DNA from: JAGFIY01 sp964499285
GTDB taxonomy: Bacteria; Bacteroidota; Ignavibacteria; Ignavibacteriales; Melioribacteraceae
Reading direction: 5' to 3'
Assembly: GCA_964499285.1 (NCBI GenBank)
Contig: CAZCLA010000001.1
Span: 62,001-126,000 of the forward strand
DNA: 64,000 bases
This document shows, piece after piece, positions 44,120 to 53,333 of this stretch. Position 1 is the stretch's first letter. Every line of letters begins with the position of its first letter. Made by a program: the position numbers and the translations under genes. Under the pieces are notes generated by a model, which was given only the letters and a program-made list of their open reading frames with translations, did not search any database and was not told the origin of the DNA.

Positions 44120-45127
44120 ATGGAAAATATACAAAGAAATTTTAATGCAGCTGTGACAGCCGTAGGGCAGTTTTTCCCTGATGAAGTATTAGATAATAAG
44201 TACTTTGAGAAAATAGTTGATACGACTGATGAATGGATAAGAACTCGTACCGGAATATTGGAAAGAAGAATTATGCGCAACGGCGCTACAAGTGATTTAG
44301 CTGCTAATGCAATAAAAGATTTAATGAAAACGAGCGGTCTAAAACCAGAAGAAATTGATGTAATAATTGTTGCAACAGTTACACCAGATATGTTTTTCCC
44401 GGCAACAGCTTGTTTAGTACAGGATAAAATAGGTGCTTCAAACGCATGGGGTTTCGATCTCTCCGCAGCTTGTTCAGGTTATTTGTTTGCTCTCAAAAGC
44501 GGAGCCGCTTTAATTGAAAGCGGAGCATATAAAAAAGTAGTGGTCGTCGGTGCGGATAAAATGAGTTCAATTGCAGATTATACCGACAGAAATACTTGTA
44601 TTCTTTTTGGTGATGGTGCAGCAGCATTTCTTCTCGAACCGACGACTGATTTCTCTATTGGACTACAAGATTCAATACTTCGAATTGACGGTACCGGTAA
44701 AGATAGTCTCTATATGCTCGGTGGCGGAAGTTTGAATCCAGCCTCTCATGAGACCGTAGACAAAAAAATGCATTACATTTTTCAAGATGGGAAAACTGTA
44801 TTTAAATTCGCAGTTAAAGGGATGGCTGATATATCCGTTGAAATGATGAATAAATCAAATCTCACTTCGGAAGATGTAGCATTTCTTGTACCACATCAGG
44901 CAAATATGCGCATAATTACAGCGACCGGTGACAGGATGGGCTTACCACGCGAAAAAGTTATGATAAATATTCACAAATACGGAAACACAACGGCAGCGAC
45001 AATTCCTTCGTGCATTGCGGAGTATTATCGCGATGGTAAATTAAAGAAAGGTGATAATTTAATATTATCTGCCTTTGGAGCCGGATTTACTTGGGGAGCT
45101 TCTCATCTAGTTTGGAGTATGGATTAA
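44120..45127 (+). CDS. fabH: Beta-ketoacyl-ACP synthase III
   Basis: A 335-residue KAS III that starts fatty-acid chains by condensing acetyl-CoA (or another primer) with malonyl-ACP. The catalytic triad is complete: Cys118 in SAACSGYL, His259 in VPHQANMRI and Asn289 in KYGNTTAA. The N-terminal TDEWIRTRTGILERR is also characteristic. The stop shares an A with the fabD start (TAATG). Confidence 0.96.
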   Translation: MENIQRNFNAAVTAVGQFFPDEVLDNKYFEKIVDTTDEWIRTRTGILERRIMRNGATSDLAANAIKDLMKTSGLKPEEIDVIIVATVTPDMFFPATACLVQDKIGASNAWGFDLSAACSGYLFALKSGAALIESGAYKKVVVVGADKMSSIADYTDRNTCILFGDGAAAFLLEPTTDFSIGLQDSILRIDGTGKDSLYMLGGGSLNPASHETVDKKMHYIFQDGKTVFKFAVKGMADISVEMMNKSNLTSEDVAFLVPHQANMRIITATGDRMGLPREKVMINIHKYGNTTAATIPSCIAEYYRDGKLKKGDNLILSAFGAGFTWGASHLVWSMD

Positions 45128-46190
45128 TGAGTAAAAGAGCACTTATTTTTCCAGGTCAAGGGTCGCAATACGTTGGAATGGCTAAGGATTTTTATGAGAA
45201 AGACTTCGACAGTAAAAAAATAATAGATTTTGCCGATGAGATTCTGGGATTCAAATTATCAGAAACAATGTTCTATGGTCCGGAAGAAAAGTTAAAAGAA
45301 ACGAGCATAACACAGCCGGCAATATTTTTACACAGTATGGCAGCTCTAAAAAAAATAANNNNNNNNNNNNNNNNNNNNNNNNNNNNNNNNNNNNNNNNNN
45401 NNNNNNNNNNNNNNNNNNNNNNNNNNNNNNNNNNNNNNNNNNNNNNNNNNNNNNNNNNAGCATAACACAGCCGGCAATATTTTTACACAGTATGGCAGCT
45501 CTAAAAAAAATAAATTTGAATTTCGATATGGTAGCGGGTCATTCACTCGGTGAATATTCTGCATTAGTGGCGACTGATGCACTAGACTTTGAAGATGCTT
45601 TGAGATTAGTCCGCAAGCGAGGTGAGGCAATGTATCAAGCCGGAATTGAAATGCCTGGTACAATGGCGGCTATAATCGGTTTGGATGTAGAAAAAATCAA
45701 TGACTGCTGTGCTGAGGCTTCATTGGAAGGAATTGTTCAATGTGCAAATCTAAATTCACCCGGGCAAGTTGTCATTAGTGGATCAGTTGAGGGTGTCAAA
45801 AAAGCTATGAGTTTATGCAAAGAAGCCGGTGCAAAATTGACCAAAGAACTTGTCGTTTCCGGAGCGTTTCATTCTCCTTTAATGGAATCTGCAGATGAAA
45901 AATTGCAAATTGCTCTCGAAACCGTTGAAATCAGAGATGCAGAAAAACCTGTGTATGCAAATGTAACTGCTTTCCCAACGACTAATAAACTCGAAATAAA
46001 AAATCTTTTGATCGATCAATTGACATTTCCTGTTAGATGGGAGGAAATTATTAGAAATATGATAGCTGATGGTGCCGAAGAATTTGTTGAAATCGGTCCC
46101 GGTAAGGTACTCCAAGGATTGGTAAAAAGAATAAACCCGGATGTAAAATTAATTGGTATTGATAAAATAGAAGATTTAGAAAGATCGTAA
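45127..46190 (+). CDS. fabD: Malonyl-CoA-ACP transacylase, interrupted by a false assembly gap
   Basis: Reads FPGQGSQYVGMAKDFY at the N-terminus, the nucleophile motif GHSLGEY, SGAFHSPLM with the catalytic His and ITQPAIF before the gap. The run of 100 N at 45359-45458 splits it. The 55 bases before the gap (45304-45358) are identical to the 55 bases after it (45459-45513). Overlaying them removes 155 bases and restores one clean 302-residue frame with the active serine at about residue 88, the normal FabD length. It moves malonyl groups from CoA to ACP. The gene is therefore probably intact. Confidence 0.94.
45304..45358 (+). repeat. Contig-end copy of a 55-base direct repeat (left)
   Basis: Identical, base for base, to 45459-45513 on the other side of the N run. 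It is best explained as the same genomic sequence present at the ends of two adjacent contigs, not as a biological repeat. A length of 55 equals a common assembler k-mer size. Confidence 0.9.
45359..45458. other. Scaffold gap, 100 N
   Basis: Exactly 100 N, the conventional length for a gap of unknown size. Because the flanks overlap by 55 bases, no sequence is likely to be missing here. Confidence 0.98.
45459..45513 (+). repeat. Contig-start copy of the 55-base direct repeat (right)
   Basis: Second copy of the sequence at 45304-45358, starting at the first base after the N run. See fabD. Confidence 0.9.
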
Positions 46191-46194
46191 GCCA

Positions 46195-46812
46195 TTGTCC
46201 AAATTCGAAAAAAAAATAAACGGTTACTATATAGATCCAGCTATTTTCACGTTCAAGTTTGTAAAAGCTTGTGACGTTTGTATTTGTTCAGGAGAATGCT
46301 GCTATTACGGAGTTTATACTGACTTAAAAGAGCATGATCTAATTATGAAATTAAAAGATCGTGTAATAAAATCAATGGATCACTCTCAAACAACTGATAC
46401 AAAAAAATGGTTTGAGCAACCAGAAGAAGATGAGGATTTTGAATCTGGAGTAGCAGTCGGAACTGAATTACATAACGGGAAATGTGTTTTTCTGGACAGA
46501 CAAGGTTTTTGTACTCTTCAGAAAATTGCCATGGAAGACGGTGAATTCAAGTGGAAATATAAACCATTATATTGTATATTATTTCCGCTCGTAATTTATG
46601 AGGGGGCTGTTACAATAGACGACGAACATCTTGACCGGATGCATTATTGCAACAAACCGGAAAATCAAGATTCAACAATTTTTGACTGCTGCACAGAAGA
46701 GTTGGAATATCTCCTGGGCAAGGACGGTTATAAAGAATTGTGCAGTTATCGTGAAGAATATTTAAATTCGCTTTCTGAAAAAAATAGACCCAATGGAACC
46801 AAAAAAAAATAA
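46195..46812 (+). CDS. DUF3109 family Cys-rich protein inside the fab operon
   Basis: A 205-residue protein related to the YkgJ/DUF3109 Cys-rich families thought to hold zinc or an iron-sulfur cluster. It has CDVCICSGECCYYG at about 27-40, then GKCVFL, GFCTL, LYCILFPL, HYCNKP, DCCTEE and LCSY. TTG 46195 is the start, 4 bases after fabD; the end overlaps fabG by 20 bases, so it is translated with the fatty-acid genes. No function is established for the family. The position between fabD and fabG may mean a lipid or redox role, or may be accidental. Confidence 0.85.
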   Translation: MSKFEKKINGYYIDPAIFTFKFVKACDVCICSGECCYYGVYTDLKEHDLIMKLKDRVIKSMDHSQTTDTKKWFEQPEEDEDFESGVAVGTELHNGKCVFLDRQGFCTLQKIAMEDGEFKWKYKPLYCILFPLVIYEGAVTIDDEHLDRMHYCNKPENQDSTIFDCCTEELEYLLGKDGYKELCSYREEYLNSLSEKNRPNGTKKK

Positions 46813-47557
46813 ATGTGCAATAGTCACCGGTGGCACAAGAGGAATTGGCAGGGCGATTGTCAAAGAACTCGCTATGATCGGTTCTGACCACCAAAATTAT
46901 TTCGATGTTGCATTTGTTTACAACAGTTCGGACGAATTTGCACAGGAACTGATTTCTGAATTATCTGGAGAAAATTTAAAAGTTTCGGCCTATAAAGCGG
47001 ATGTTTCCTCGTTTAATGATGCGAAAAATGTAGTTGATGATGTTGTGGATAAATTTGGCGGTGTTGATGTTTTAGTAAATAATGCAGGCATTACGAGGGA
47101 TAATTTATTAATGCGGATGTCAGAAAAAGATTTTGATGATGTCATTGCAGCAAATCTTAAAAGTGTTTTTAACTTCTCAAAAGCTGTTACACCTTATATG
47201 ATTAAACAGCGCTACGGACGAATAATAAACCTTTCCTCGGTTGTTGCGTTAATCGGAAATCCTGGGCAGACCAATTATGTGGCATCAAAAGCAGGTGTTA
47301 TAGGGTTTACAAAATCAATGGCTAGAGAATTATCTTCGCGAAATATTAATGTAAATGCTGTTGCTCCCGGTTTTATTGAAACTGATATGACCAAAAATTT
47401 AAATGAAACCCACAGAGAATTAATGCTTAAAAATATACCTCTTGGACGTCCCGGCTTACCTGAGGATGTTGCAAAGGTTGTAAGATTTTTAACCTCCCCC
47501 GATGCAGACTATATTACTGGTCAAGTAATTGCTGTAGACGGCGGAATGACAATGTAA
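46793..47557 (+). CDS. fabG: 3-oxoacyl-ACP reductase
   Basis: A 254-residue short-chain dehydrogenase/reductase that reduces 3-ketoacyl-ACP with NADPH. The cofactor motif TGGTRGIGRAI is near residue 12, then NNAGITRDN, the catalytic Ser in NLSSVVA, and Tyr162-x3-Lys166 in NYVASKAG. It has a seven-residue insertion after the first helix (MIGSDHQNYF) compared with the common 247-residue form. It overlaps DUF3109 by 20 bases and precedes acpP by 41. Confidence 0.95.
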   Translation: MEPKKNKCAIVTGGTRGIGRAIVKELAMIGSDHQNYFDVAFVYNSSDEFAQELISELSGENLKVSAYKADVSSFNDAKNVVDDVVDKFGGVDVLVNNAGITRDNLLMRMSEKDFDDVIAANLKSVFNFSKAVTPYMIKQRYGRIINLSSVVALIGNPGQTNYVASKAGVIGFTKSMARELSSRNINVNAVAPGFIETDMTKNLNETHRELMLKNIPLGRPGLPEDVAKVVRFLTSPDADYITGQVIAVDGGMTM

Positions 47558-47598
47558 GATTTAACACAATATCTCAACAATATATTTAGGAGAGTAAA

Positions 47599-47835
47599 AT
47601 GGATATAGAAGCTAAAGTAAAAGAAATAATCATCGACAAACTTGGTGTCGAGGATTCTCAAATTACTCCTGAGGCCTCATTCACAAACGATCTCGGAGCA
47701 GATTCACTCGATATAGTTGAACTCGTTATGGGTTTTGAATCAGAATTTGATATCTCAATTCCTGATGAAGATGCTGAGAAAATATCAACAGTCGGTGATG
47801 CAGTTAGATATTTAAGCGAAAAAGTAGGCGGATAA
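47599..47835 (+). CDS. acpP: Acyl carrier protein
   Basis: A 78-residue acidic ACP. The phosphopantetheine attachment serine is Ser36 in GADSLDIVEL. It carries the growing chain through the Fab cycle and is activated by AcpS, encoded at 14513. An AGGAGAG ribosome site precedes ATG 47599. A hairpin with a T-rich tail lies between it and fabF, so it can be made in excess of the downstream enzymes, as is usual for ACP. Confidence 0.97.
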   Translation: MDIEAKVKEIIIDKLGVEDSQITPEASFTNDLGADSLDIVELVMGFESEFDISIPDEDAEKISTVGDAVRYLSEKVGG

Positions 47836-47842
47836 TTTTATA

Positions 47843-47873
47843 AGCCACGGCTGTTCCGTGGCTCTCTTTTTCT
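47843..47873 (+). terminator. Rho-independent terminator or attenuator between acpP and fabF
   Basis: AGCCACGG at 47843-47850 pairs perfectly with CCGTGGCT at 47856-47863 around a 5-base loop, and TCTCTTTTTCT follows. fabF begins 19 bases further on with no separate promoter recognised, so it may let some transcription pass and set an acpP-rich ratio. Confidence 0.82.
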
Positions 47874-47891
47874 AATTCACTAGGGAATATT

Positions 47892-49136
47892 ATGAGCAAA
47901 AGAAGAGTTGTCATAACCGGTATGGGGGCTTTATCGCCAATAGGTAATAATCTTGAAGAATACTGGACAGGTTTGAAAGAAGGGAAAAATGGTGCAGGCT
48001 TAATCACTAGGTTTGATACCTCTGATTTTACTACAAAATTTGCTTGCGAGGTTAAAAATTTTGATCCTGAAACCTATCTGGATAAAAAAGCCTTAAGGAG
48101 AATGGACCCATATACACATTATGCGCTAACCACATCTATAATGGCTTTTGAAGATTCCCAACTGAATTTGGAAAAATCGGATTTGGAAAGAATAGGTGTA
48201 ATTTTCGGAAGCGGCATAGGAGGTATGGAAACATTCGAAACTCAGCATAGAGCCTATTACGAAGGTGGACCACGTAAAATCAGTCCTTTTTTCGTTCCTA
48301 TGATGATTTCCGATATTGCTGCCGGACAGATCTCTATCCATTATGGTTTTAAAGGTCCCAATTATGCAACAACTTCTGCATGTGCAACAAGTTCTCACGC
48401 GATTGCCGATGCGTTTATTCTGATTCAACGAGGATCTGCCGATATAATTTTCAGCGGTGGTTCCGAAGCGGCGATAGTACCGATGGCAATCGGAGGGTTT
48501 AACGCTGCTAGGGCGCTTTCCACTTGGAATGATAGATATCTCGAAGCTTCAAGACCCTTCGATAAAGATCGTAATGGATTTGTGATGGGCGAAGGTTCTG
48601 GTACCCTAGTGCTTGAAGAATTACAACACGCACTTGACCGTGGGGCAAGAATTTATGGCGAAATTGTGGGTGTTGGTTTAACCGCGGATGCATTTCATTT
48701 AACTGCTCCCGCTCCAGAAGGTGATGGTGCAAGACGTTCGATGTTTGAAGCAATCAAAGATGCAGGTATTGAAAAGGAAGAAGTTGATTATATAAATGCT
48801 CATGGTACCTCAACCGAACTTAACGACCTTCATGAAACTCAAGCTATTAAAAATCTCTTTGGTGATCATGCATATAAACTAGCCGTTAATTCCACAAAAT
48901 CTATGACGGGTCATCTGCTTGGAGCAGCAGGAGCATTGGAAGCCATCGCCACAATACTTGCAATTAAAGAAGGAATTATTCCTCCAACAATAAATTTGGA
49001 TGAATCTGAACCAGAGTTAGACCTGGACTATACTCCTAAAAAAGCTGTTTACAAAGACATAAAATATGCATTAAGCAACACTTTTGGGTTTGGTGGGCAT
49101 AATGCATCAATCCTTTTTAAAAAATTTGAAGAATAA
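47892..49136 (+). CDS. fabF: Beta-ketoacyl-ACP synthase II
   Basis: A 414-residue KAS II, the elongating condensing enzyme. Catalytic residues are Cys164 in TSACATSSHA, His304 in NAHGTSTELND and His341 in SMTGHLLGAAG. The N-terminal RVVITGMGALSPIG is standard. It is preceded by the acpP hairpin and followed by rnc 11 bases after the stop. Confidence 0.97.
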   Translation: MSKRRVVITGMGALSPIGNNLEEYWTGLKEGKNGAGLITRFDTSDFTTKFACEVKNFDPETYLDKKALRRMDPYTHYALTTSIMAFEDSQLNLEKSDLERIGVIFGSGIGGMETFETQHRAYYEGGPRKISPFFVPMMISDIAAGQISIHYGFKGPNYATTSACATSSHAIADAFILIQRGSADIIFSGGSEAAIVPMAIGGFNAARALSTWNDRYLEASRPFDKDRNGFVMGEGSGTLVLEELQHALDRGARIYGEIVGVGLTADAFHLTAPAPEGDGARRSMFEAIKDAGIEKEEVDYINAHGTSTELNDLHETQAIKNLFGDHAYKLAVNSTKSMTGHLLGAAGALEAIATILAIKEGIIPPTINLDESEPELDLDYTPKKAVYKDIKYALSNTFGFGGHNASILFKKFEE

Positions 49137-49147
49137 CATTTGCTTCG

Positions 49148-49915
49148 ATGTTGTTTAAATGGTTAAAAGAAAAGTTATTTAATAAAAGATCCACAAGACT
49201 CAATAAACACGTCTTATCTTCTAGGCAATTAAAAGAGCTGGAAACGGTTATTGGCTACAAGATCACCAATACTGATATTTACAGCATAGCCTTCTCCCAT
49301 CGTTCGCTACGTGAAGAAAATTTGGAAAGTTTTAAGTCCTATGAAAGACTTGAATTTTTAGGCGATAGTGTTTTGGGTTTGCTTACGGCGGATTATTTGT
49401 TCAAGGAGTTTCCTGAAGCCGATGAGGGCTTCTTAACAAAATCCCGAGCTCAAATTGTAAGCACAAAATCATTAATTTCTATTGCCCAAAATTTGAATAT
49501 AAGAAGATTTATTCTCGCCAATGGAAATTTTTTATCCGGAAATAATAGTGTGGAAAAGGTTTGTGCGGATTCTTTGGAAGCTTTAATCGGTGCTATTTAT
49601 CTGGACTCTGGAGTGGAGGAAGCCGAACGTTTCGTAAGAAAATTTATCTTGCTTCCCCTGAGCAAATCAGGATTTTATAAAGAAGATACTAATTTTAAAG
49701 GTCAGCTTCTTGAATTAACTCACACACTTAAGATGGAAAATCCAAAATATATCGTAAAGGAAGAAAGAGGTCCCGAACACAATAAAGAATTCACTGTAGA
49801 TGTTGTTATTGGCAGTGAGGTGTTCGGAACCGGAGAAGGAAAGAGTAAAAAAAATGCCGAACAGAAATCTGCTGAAGCTGCAATTCATAGATTAGTAGAA
49901 TTAAAACACGATTAA
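49148..49915 (+). CDS. rnc: Ribonuclease III
   Basis: A 255-residue RNase III that cuts double-stranded RNA in rRNA and mRNA processing. The signature ERLEFLGDSVLGLL lies near residues 72-85 and the second acidic cluster DSLEALIGAIYLDSG near 140-154. A C-terminal double-stranded RNA-binding domain (about 178-250) ends with KKNAEQKSAEAAI. The N-terminus has about 25 extra basic residues before the nuclease fold. Placement after acpP-fabF is a widely conserved arrangement. Confidence 0.95.
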   Translation: MLFKWLKEKLFNKRSTRLNKHVLSSRQLKELETVIGYKITNTDIYSIAFSHRSLREENLESFKSYERLEFLGDSVLGLLTADYLFKEFPEADEGFLTKSRAQIVSTKSLISIAQNLNIRRFILANGNFLSGNNSVEKVCADSLEALIGAIYLDSGVEEAERFVRKFILLPLSKSGFYKEDTNFKGQLLELTHTLKMENPKYIVKEERGPEHNKEFTVDVVIGSEVFGTGEGKSKKNAEQKSAEAAIHRLVELKHD

Positions 49916-50035
49916 CTTTCAATTTGCTATTCATTATCAAGCTCCAATTTTCTTTACGTCATCTAATTTAATTATATTTCATTCTTATAAATATTTTTAT
50001 AATTGCCAATTTTCAGGATAAAAAGAGAAGAATTA

Positions 50036-52906
50036 ATGAAAAACTTAAAGCATTATGATCGATTTGTAAATCGCCATATCGGAATAACTCAAGACGATTT
50101 GAATGAAATGCTGCATGTAATGAACGTAAACAGCATTGATGATTTGATGGAGGAAGCTATACCGAAGGGAATAAGACTAACGAAAGAATTTGAGGTCTCA
50201 AATCCCCTCGCTGAATATGAAATGCTTGATTATCTGCGTGATATTGCTTCAAAAAACAAATTGTTCGAGTCCTACATCGGACTGGGTTATAACCCGACAA
50301 TTACTCCGGCTGCCATTCAAAGAAACGTATTTGAGAATCCGGGTTGGTACACCCAATATACACCCTACCAAGCTGAAATTTCACAAGGTAGATTAGAAGC
50401 TCTGCTCAATTTTCAGACAATGGTTTGCGATTTGACGGGACTCCCATTAGCAAATGCATCTTTGCTTGATGAAGGAACTGCTGCTGCAGAGGCTATGCTG
50501 ATGTTTTATTCGTTAAGAAAAAAAGAGAAACAAAACTCATTTAAATTTTTTGTTGAAGAAAATGTATTTCCTCAAACTATCGATGTGTTAAAAACTAGAG
50601 CAAAACCTTTCGGAATTGATTTAATTGTCGATTCGTTCGCGAATGTAAAATTATCTAATGATTTCTTTGGATTGCTAGTTCAATATCCCGATAAGTATGG
50701 ACAAATTAATCAGTACCAAAATCTTATCTCAATCGCAAAAGAAAATAATATTTATACTTGCTTTGCTGCTGATATAATGAGTCTTGTTATTTTGAAATCT
50801 CCCGGTGAATTGGGTGCGGATTGCGCAATTGGCTCTACACAAAGATTTGGTGTGCCGATGGGATATGGCGGTCCTCACGCCGGTTACTTTGCAACAAAAG
50901 ATGAGTATAAGCGTAGTATTCCCGGTCGAATTATTGGGATTTCAATTGATACAAAAGAAAGACCCGCACTGAGAATGGCGCTTCAGACAAGGGAACAGCA
51001 CATTAAAAGAGAAAAGGCAACCAGTAATATTTGTACGGCTCAGGTGTTGCTTGCTATTATGGCTTCGATGTATGCGGTTTACCATGGTCCGAAAGGATTA
51101 AAAAAGATTGCCGATTCAATTCACTATAAAGCTGTTTATGTTGCTGAAAGATTAACGAGTCTTGAATTTAAACAATTAAATATGAATTATTATGATACTA
51201 TCCGATTCGAATTTTTTGAAAATGATATTCCGAGGTTGAAAGAAATATCAAAGAAGAGGAGAATGAATTTTGGTTATCAAAATAATTATGTTACTATCTC
51301 TTTGCACGAAGCAGCGACAGAAAAAAACTTAAATGAAATTGTTGAAGTTTTTGCTGAATTTAAAAATGTAAATGCTGAATCCTCACAAATCCTTGAATTA
51401 AAATCACCGAATTCCGATGAATTTTTGAGAAACGATGAAATACTAACGCATCCAGTTTTTAACTCTTATCATTCCGAAACCGAATTAATGAGATATATAA
51501 AATCGCTTGAGAATAAAGACCTTTCCCTTACTCGATCGATGATACCTTTAGGTTCTTGCACCATGAAATTAAATGCAGCTACTGAGTTACTTCCGGTTTC
51601 TTGGTCAAAGTTTGCGAGAGTTCACCCATTTGTTCCAAAAGGACAAATATCAGGTTACGAGTTATTGATAAATGATTTTGAGAAAATACTTTGTAAGATC
51701 ACTGGTTTTTCTGCAATTTCTTTTCAGCCAAACTCTGGGGCACAAGGCGAATATGCGGGTTTAATGGTTATCCGGAAATATCAGGAAGATATCGGACAGG
51801 GAAATAGAAATGTTGTATTAATACCTTCATCCGCACATGGAACTAATCCGGCGAGCGCTGTTATGTCCGGTGGAAAAGTAGTTGTGATAAAATGCGATGA
51901 TCATGGCAATATTGATTTAAACGATTTGAAAGAGAAAGCTGAACTGAATAAAGAATTTCTTTCTGCGTTGATGATTACCTATCCTTCAACACATGGTGTT
52001 TTTGAGGAAGAGATTAAAGAAATTTGTAAAATTATCCACGATAACGGAGGACAAGTTTATATGGACGGAGCAAACATGAATGCTCAGATAGGTTACACAA
52101 ATCCATATGAAATTGGGGCTGATGTTTGTCATCTTAACCTTCATAAGACCTTTGCTATTCCTCACGGAGGAGGAGGACCGGGAGTTGGTCCAATCGGTGT
52201 GGCTGAGCATTTAGTCCCTTATCTTCCGGGACATCCAATGTTGGATCACAGCACGGATAAATCTATGACGGCTGTCAGCGCTGCACCTTATGGAAGTTCT
52301 AGCATCCTTCCAATTTCATACGCATACTGTAAGATGATGGGAACCGACGGACTAAAACGTGCAACAGAATTTGCAATTCTTAATGCGAATTATATTAAAT
52401 CAAGATTAGAGAAAGATTTTAAAGTGTTGTACTCCGGTTCGAAGAATCGTGTTGCGCATGAACTAATTTTCGATATGCGTGAATTCAAACAATCTGCGAA
52501 CATCGAAGTTGAAGATATTGCTAAACGATTGATGGATTACGGATTTCACGCGCCTACTGTTTCTTTCCCTGTTCCCGGTACATTGATGGTCGAACCTACT
52601 GAGAGTGAATCAAAAGCAGAACTTGACAGATTTTGCGATGCCATGATTTCTATCAAAAACGAGATTGAAAAAATAATTTCGGGTGAGTTCGATAAGGAAG
52701 ATAACCCGATTAAAAATTCACCGCATACTGCCGAAGATGTTAGTTCTGATGTATGGCAGCATCAATATTCACGGCAAGAAGCTGCTTTTCCGCTTGAGTG
52801 GCTGAGACAAAATAAATTCTGGCCAGCTGTTAGCCGTGTTAATAATGCATACGGTGATAGAAATTTGGTTTGTTCCTGTCTTCCAATAAGTGAATACGAG
52901 AGTTAA
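50036..52906 (+). CDS. gcvP: Glycine dehydrogenase (decarboxylating), P protein, fused form
   Basis: A 956-residue single-chain P protein of the glycine cleavage system. The N-terminal half begins DRFVNRHIGITQDDLNEM and includes QRFGVPMGYGGPHAGYF; the C-terminal half has SCTMKLNAA, SAHGTNPASAVM and the PLP-binding Lys704 in LNLHKTFAIPHGGGGPG. It decarboxylates glycine and loads the aminomethyl group on GcvH. gcvT and gcvH are not nearby. ATG 50036 is preferred over TTG 50003 because the former matches the family start. The 120-base upstream region is too short for, and does not resemble, a glycine riboswitch. Confidence 0.95.
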   Translation: MKNLKHYDRFVNRHIGITQDDLNEMLHVMNVNSIDDLMEEAIPKGIRLTKEFEVSNPLAEYEMLDYLRDIASKNKLFESYIGLGYNPTITPAAIQRNVFENPGWYTQYTPYQAEISQGRLEALLNFQTMVCDLTGLPLANASLLDEGTAAAEAMLMFYSLRKKEKQNSFKFFVEENVFPQTIDVLKTRAKPFGIDLIVDSFANVKLSNDFFGLLVQYPDKYGQINQYQNLISIAKENNIYTCFAADIMSLVILKSPGELGADCAIGSTQRFGVPMGYGGPHAGYFATKDEYKRSIPGRIIGISIDTKERPALRMALQTREQHIKREKATSNICTAQVLLAIMASMYAVYHGPKGLKKIADSIHYKAVYVAERLTSLEFKQLNMNYYDTIRFEFFENDIPRLKEISKKRRMNFGYQNNYVTISLHEAATEKNLNEIVEVFAEFKNVNAESSQILELKSPNSDEFLRNDEILTHPVFNSYHSETELMRYIKSLENKDLSLTRSMIPLGSCTMKLNAATELLPVSWSKFARVHPFVPKGQISGYELLINDFEKILCKITGFSAISFQPNSGAQGEYAGLMVIRKYQEDIGQGNRNVVLIPSSAHGTNPASAVMSGGKVVVIKCDDHGNIDLNDLKEKAELNKEFLSALMITYPSTHGVFEEEIKEICKIIHDNGGQVYMDGANMNAQIGYTNPYEIGADVCHLNLHKTFAIPHGGGGPGVGPIGVAEHLVPYLPGHPMLDHSTDKSMTAVSAAPYGSSSILPISYAYCKMMGTDGLKRATEFAILNANYIKSRLEKDFKVLYSGSKNRVAHELIFDMREFKQSANIEVEDIAKRLMDYGFHAPTVSFPVPGTLMVEPTESESKAELDRFCDAMISIKNEIEKIISGEFDKEDNPIKNSPHTAEDVSSDVWQHQYSRQEAAFPLEWLRQNKFWPAVSRVNNAYGDRNLVCSCLPISEYES

Positions 52907-52909
52907 TAG

Positions 52910-53302
52910 ATGGTTGATCTGTGTACTTTATTTGAAAAATCAAAAAAAATTGCCGTTGTAGGAATTTCGAGAAACGCTGGAAGGACGAGCAGATCTATTG
53001 CAGATTTTTTGGTGGTGAAAGGATATGAAGTTGTTGGAGTAAACCCGGGAATGCCTAAAATTCCCGGGATTCCGGTTTACAAATCTTTGCAAGATATTCC
53101 GTTCGATATTGATATAGTTGATGTATTTAGGAAATCCGAAGATATTCCGGAATTAATAGACGATCTTCTTTCAGTGAAACCAAAATGCTGCTGGCTTCAG
53201 CTTGGAATACAAAACGATGAAGCTGTTAAACCTCTAATCGAAAACGAAATTACAGTTGTTCAAAACAAGTGTATCAAAATTGAATATCTGCAATGTCACT
53301 GA
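52910..53302 (+). CDS. CoA-binding domain protein (YccU type)
   Basis: A 130-residue Rossmann-fold protein of the CoA-binding family: KIAVVGISRNAGRTSRSIADFLVVKGYEV, then GVNPGMPKIPGIPVYKSL, IDIVDVFRKSEDIPEL and CCWLQLGIQN (given in pieces). These match the YccU group, similar to the N-terminal part of succinyl-CoA synthetase alpha. Function is unknown; CoA binding is known for some members. It starts 3 bases after gcvP. Confidence 0.87.
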   Translation: MVDLCTLFEKSKKIAVVGISRNAGRTSRSIADFLVVKGYEVVGVNPGMPKIPGIPVYKSLQDIPFDIDIVDVFRKSEDIPELIDDLLSVKPKCCWLQLGIQNDEAVKPLIENEITVVQNKCIKIEYLQCH

Positions 53303-53333
53303 TCACTTTTATAAATTATTCTCTTCATCATTA

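Noticed and set aside
45304..45513. True 55-base direct repeat inside fabD
   Set aside because: The copies touch both edges of an N run and merge into an intact gene; a contig overlap explains them better.
49916..50035. Possible glycine riboswitch before gcvP
   Set aside because: Only 120 AT-rich bases, with no paired aptamer-like helices or conserved purine-rich cores seen.
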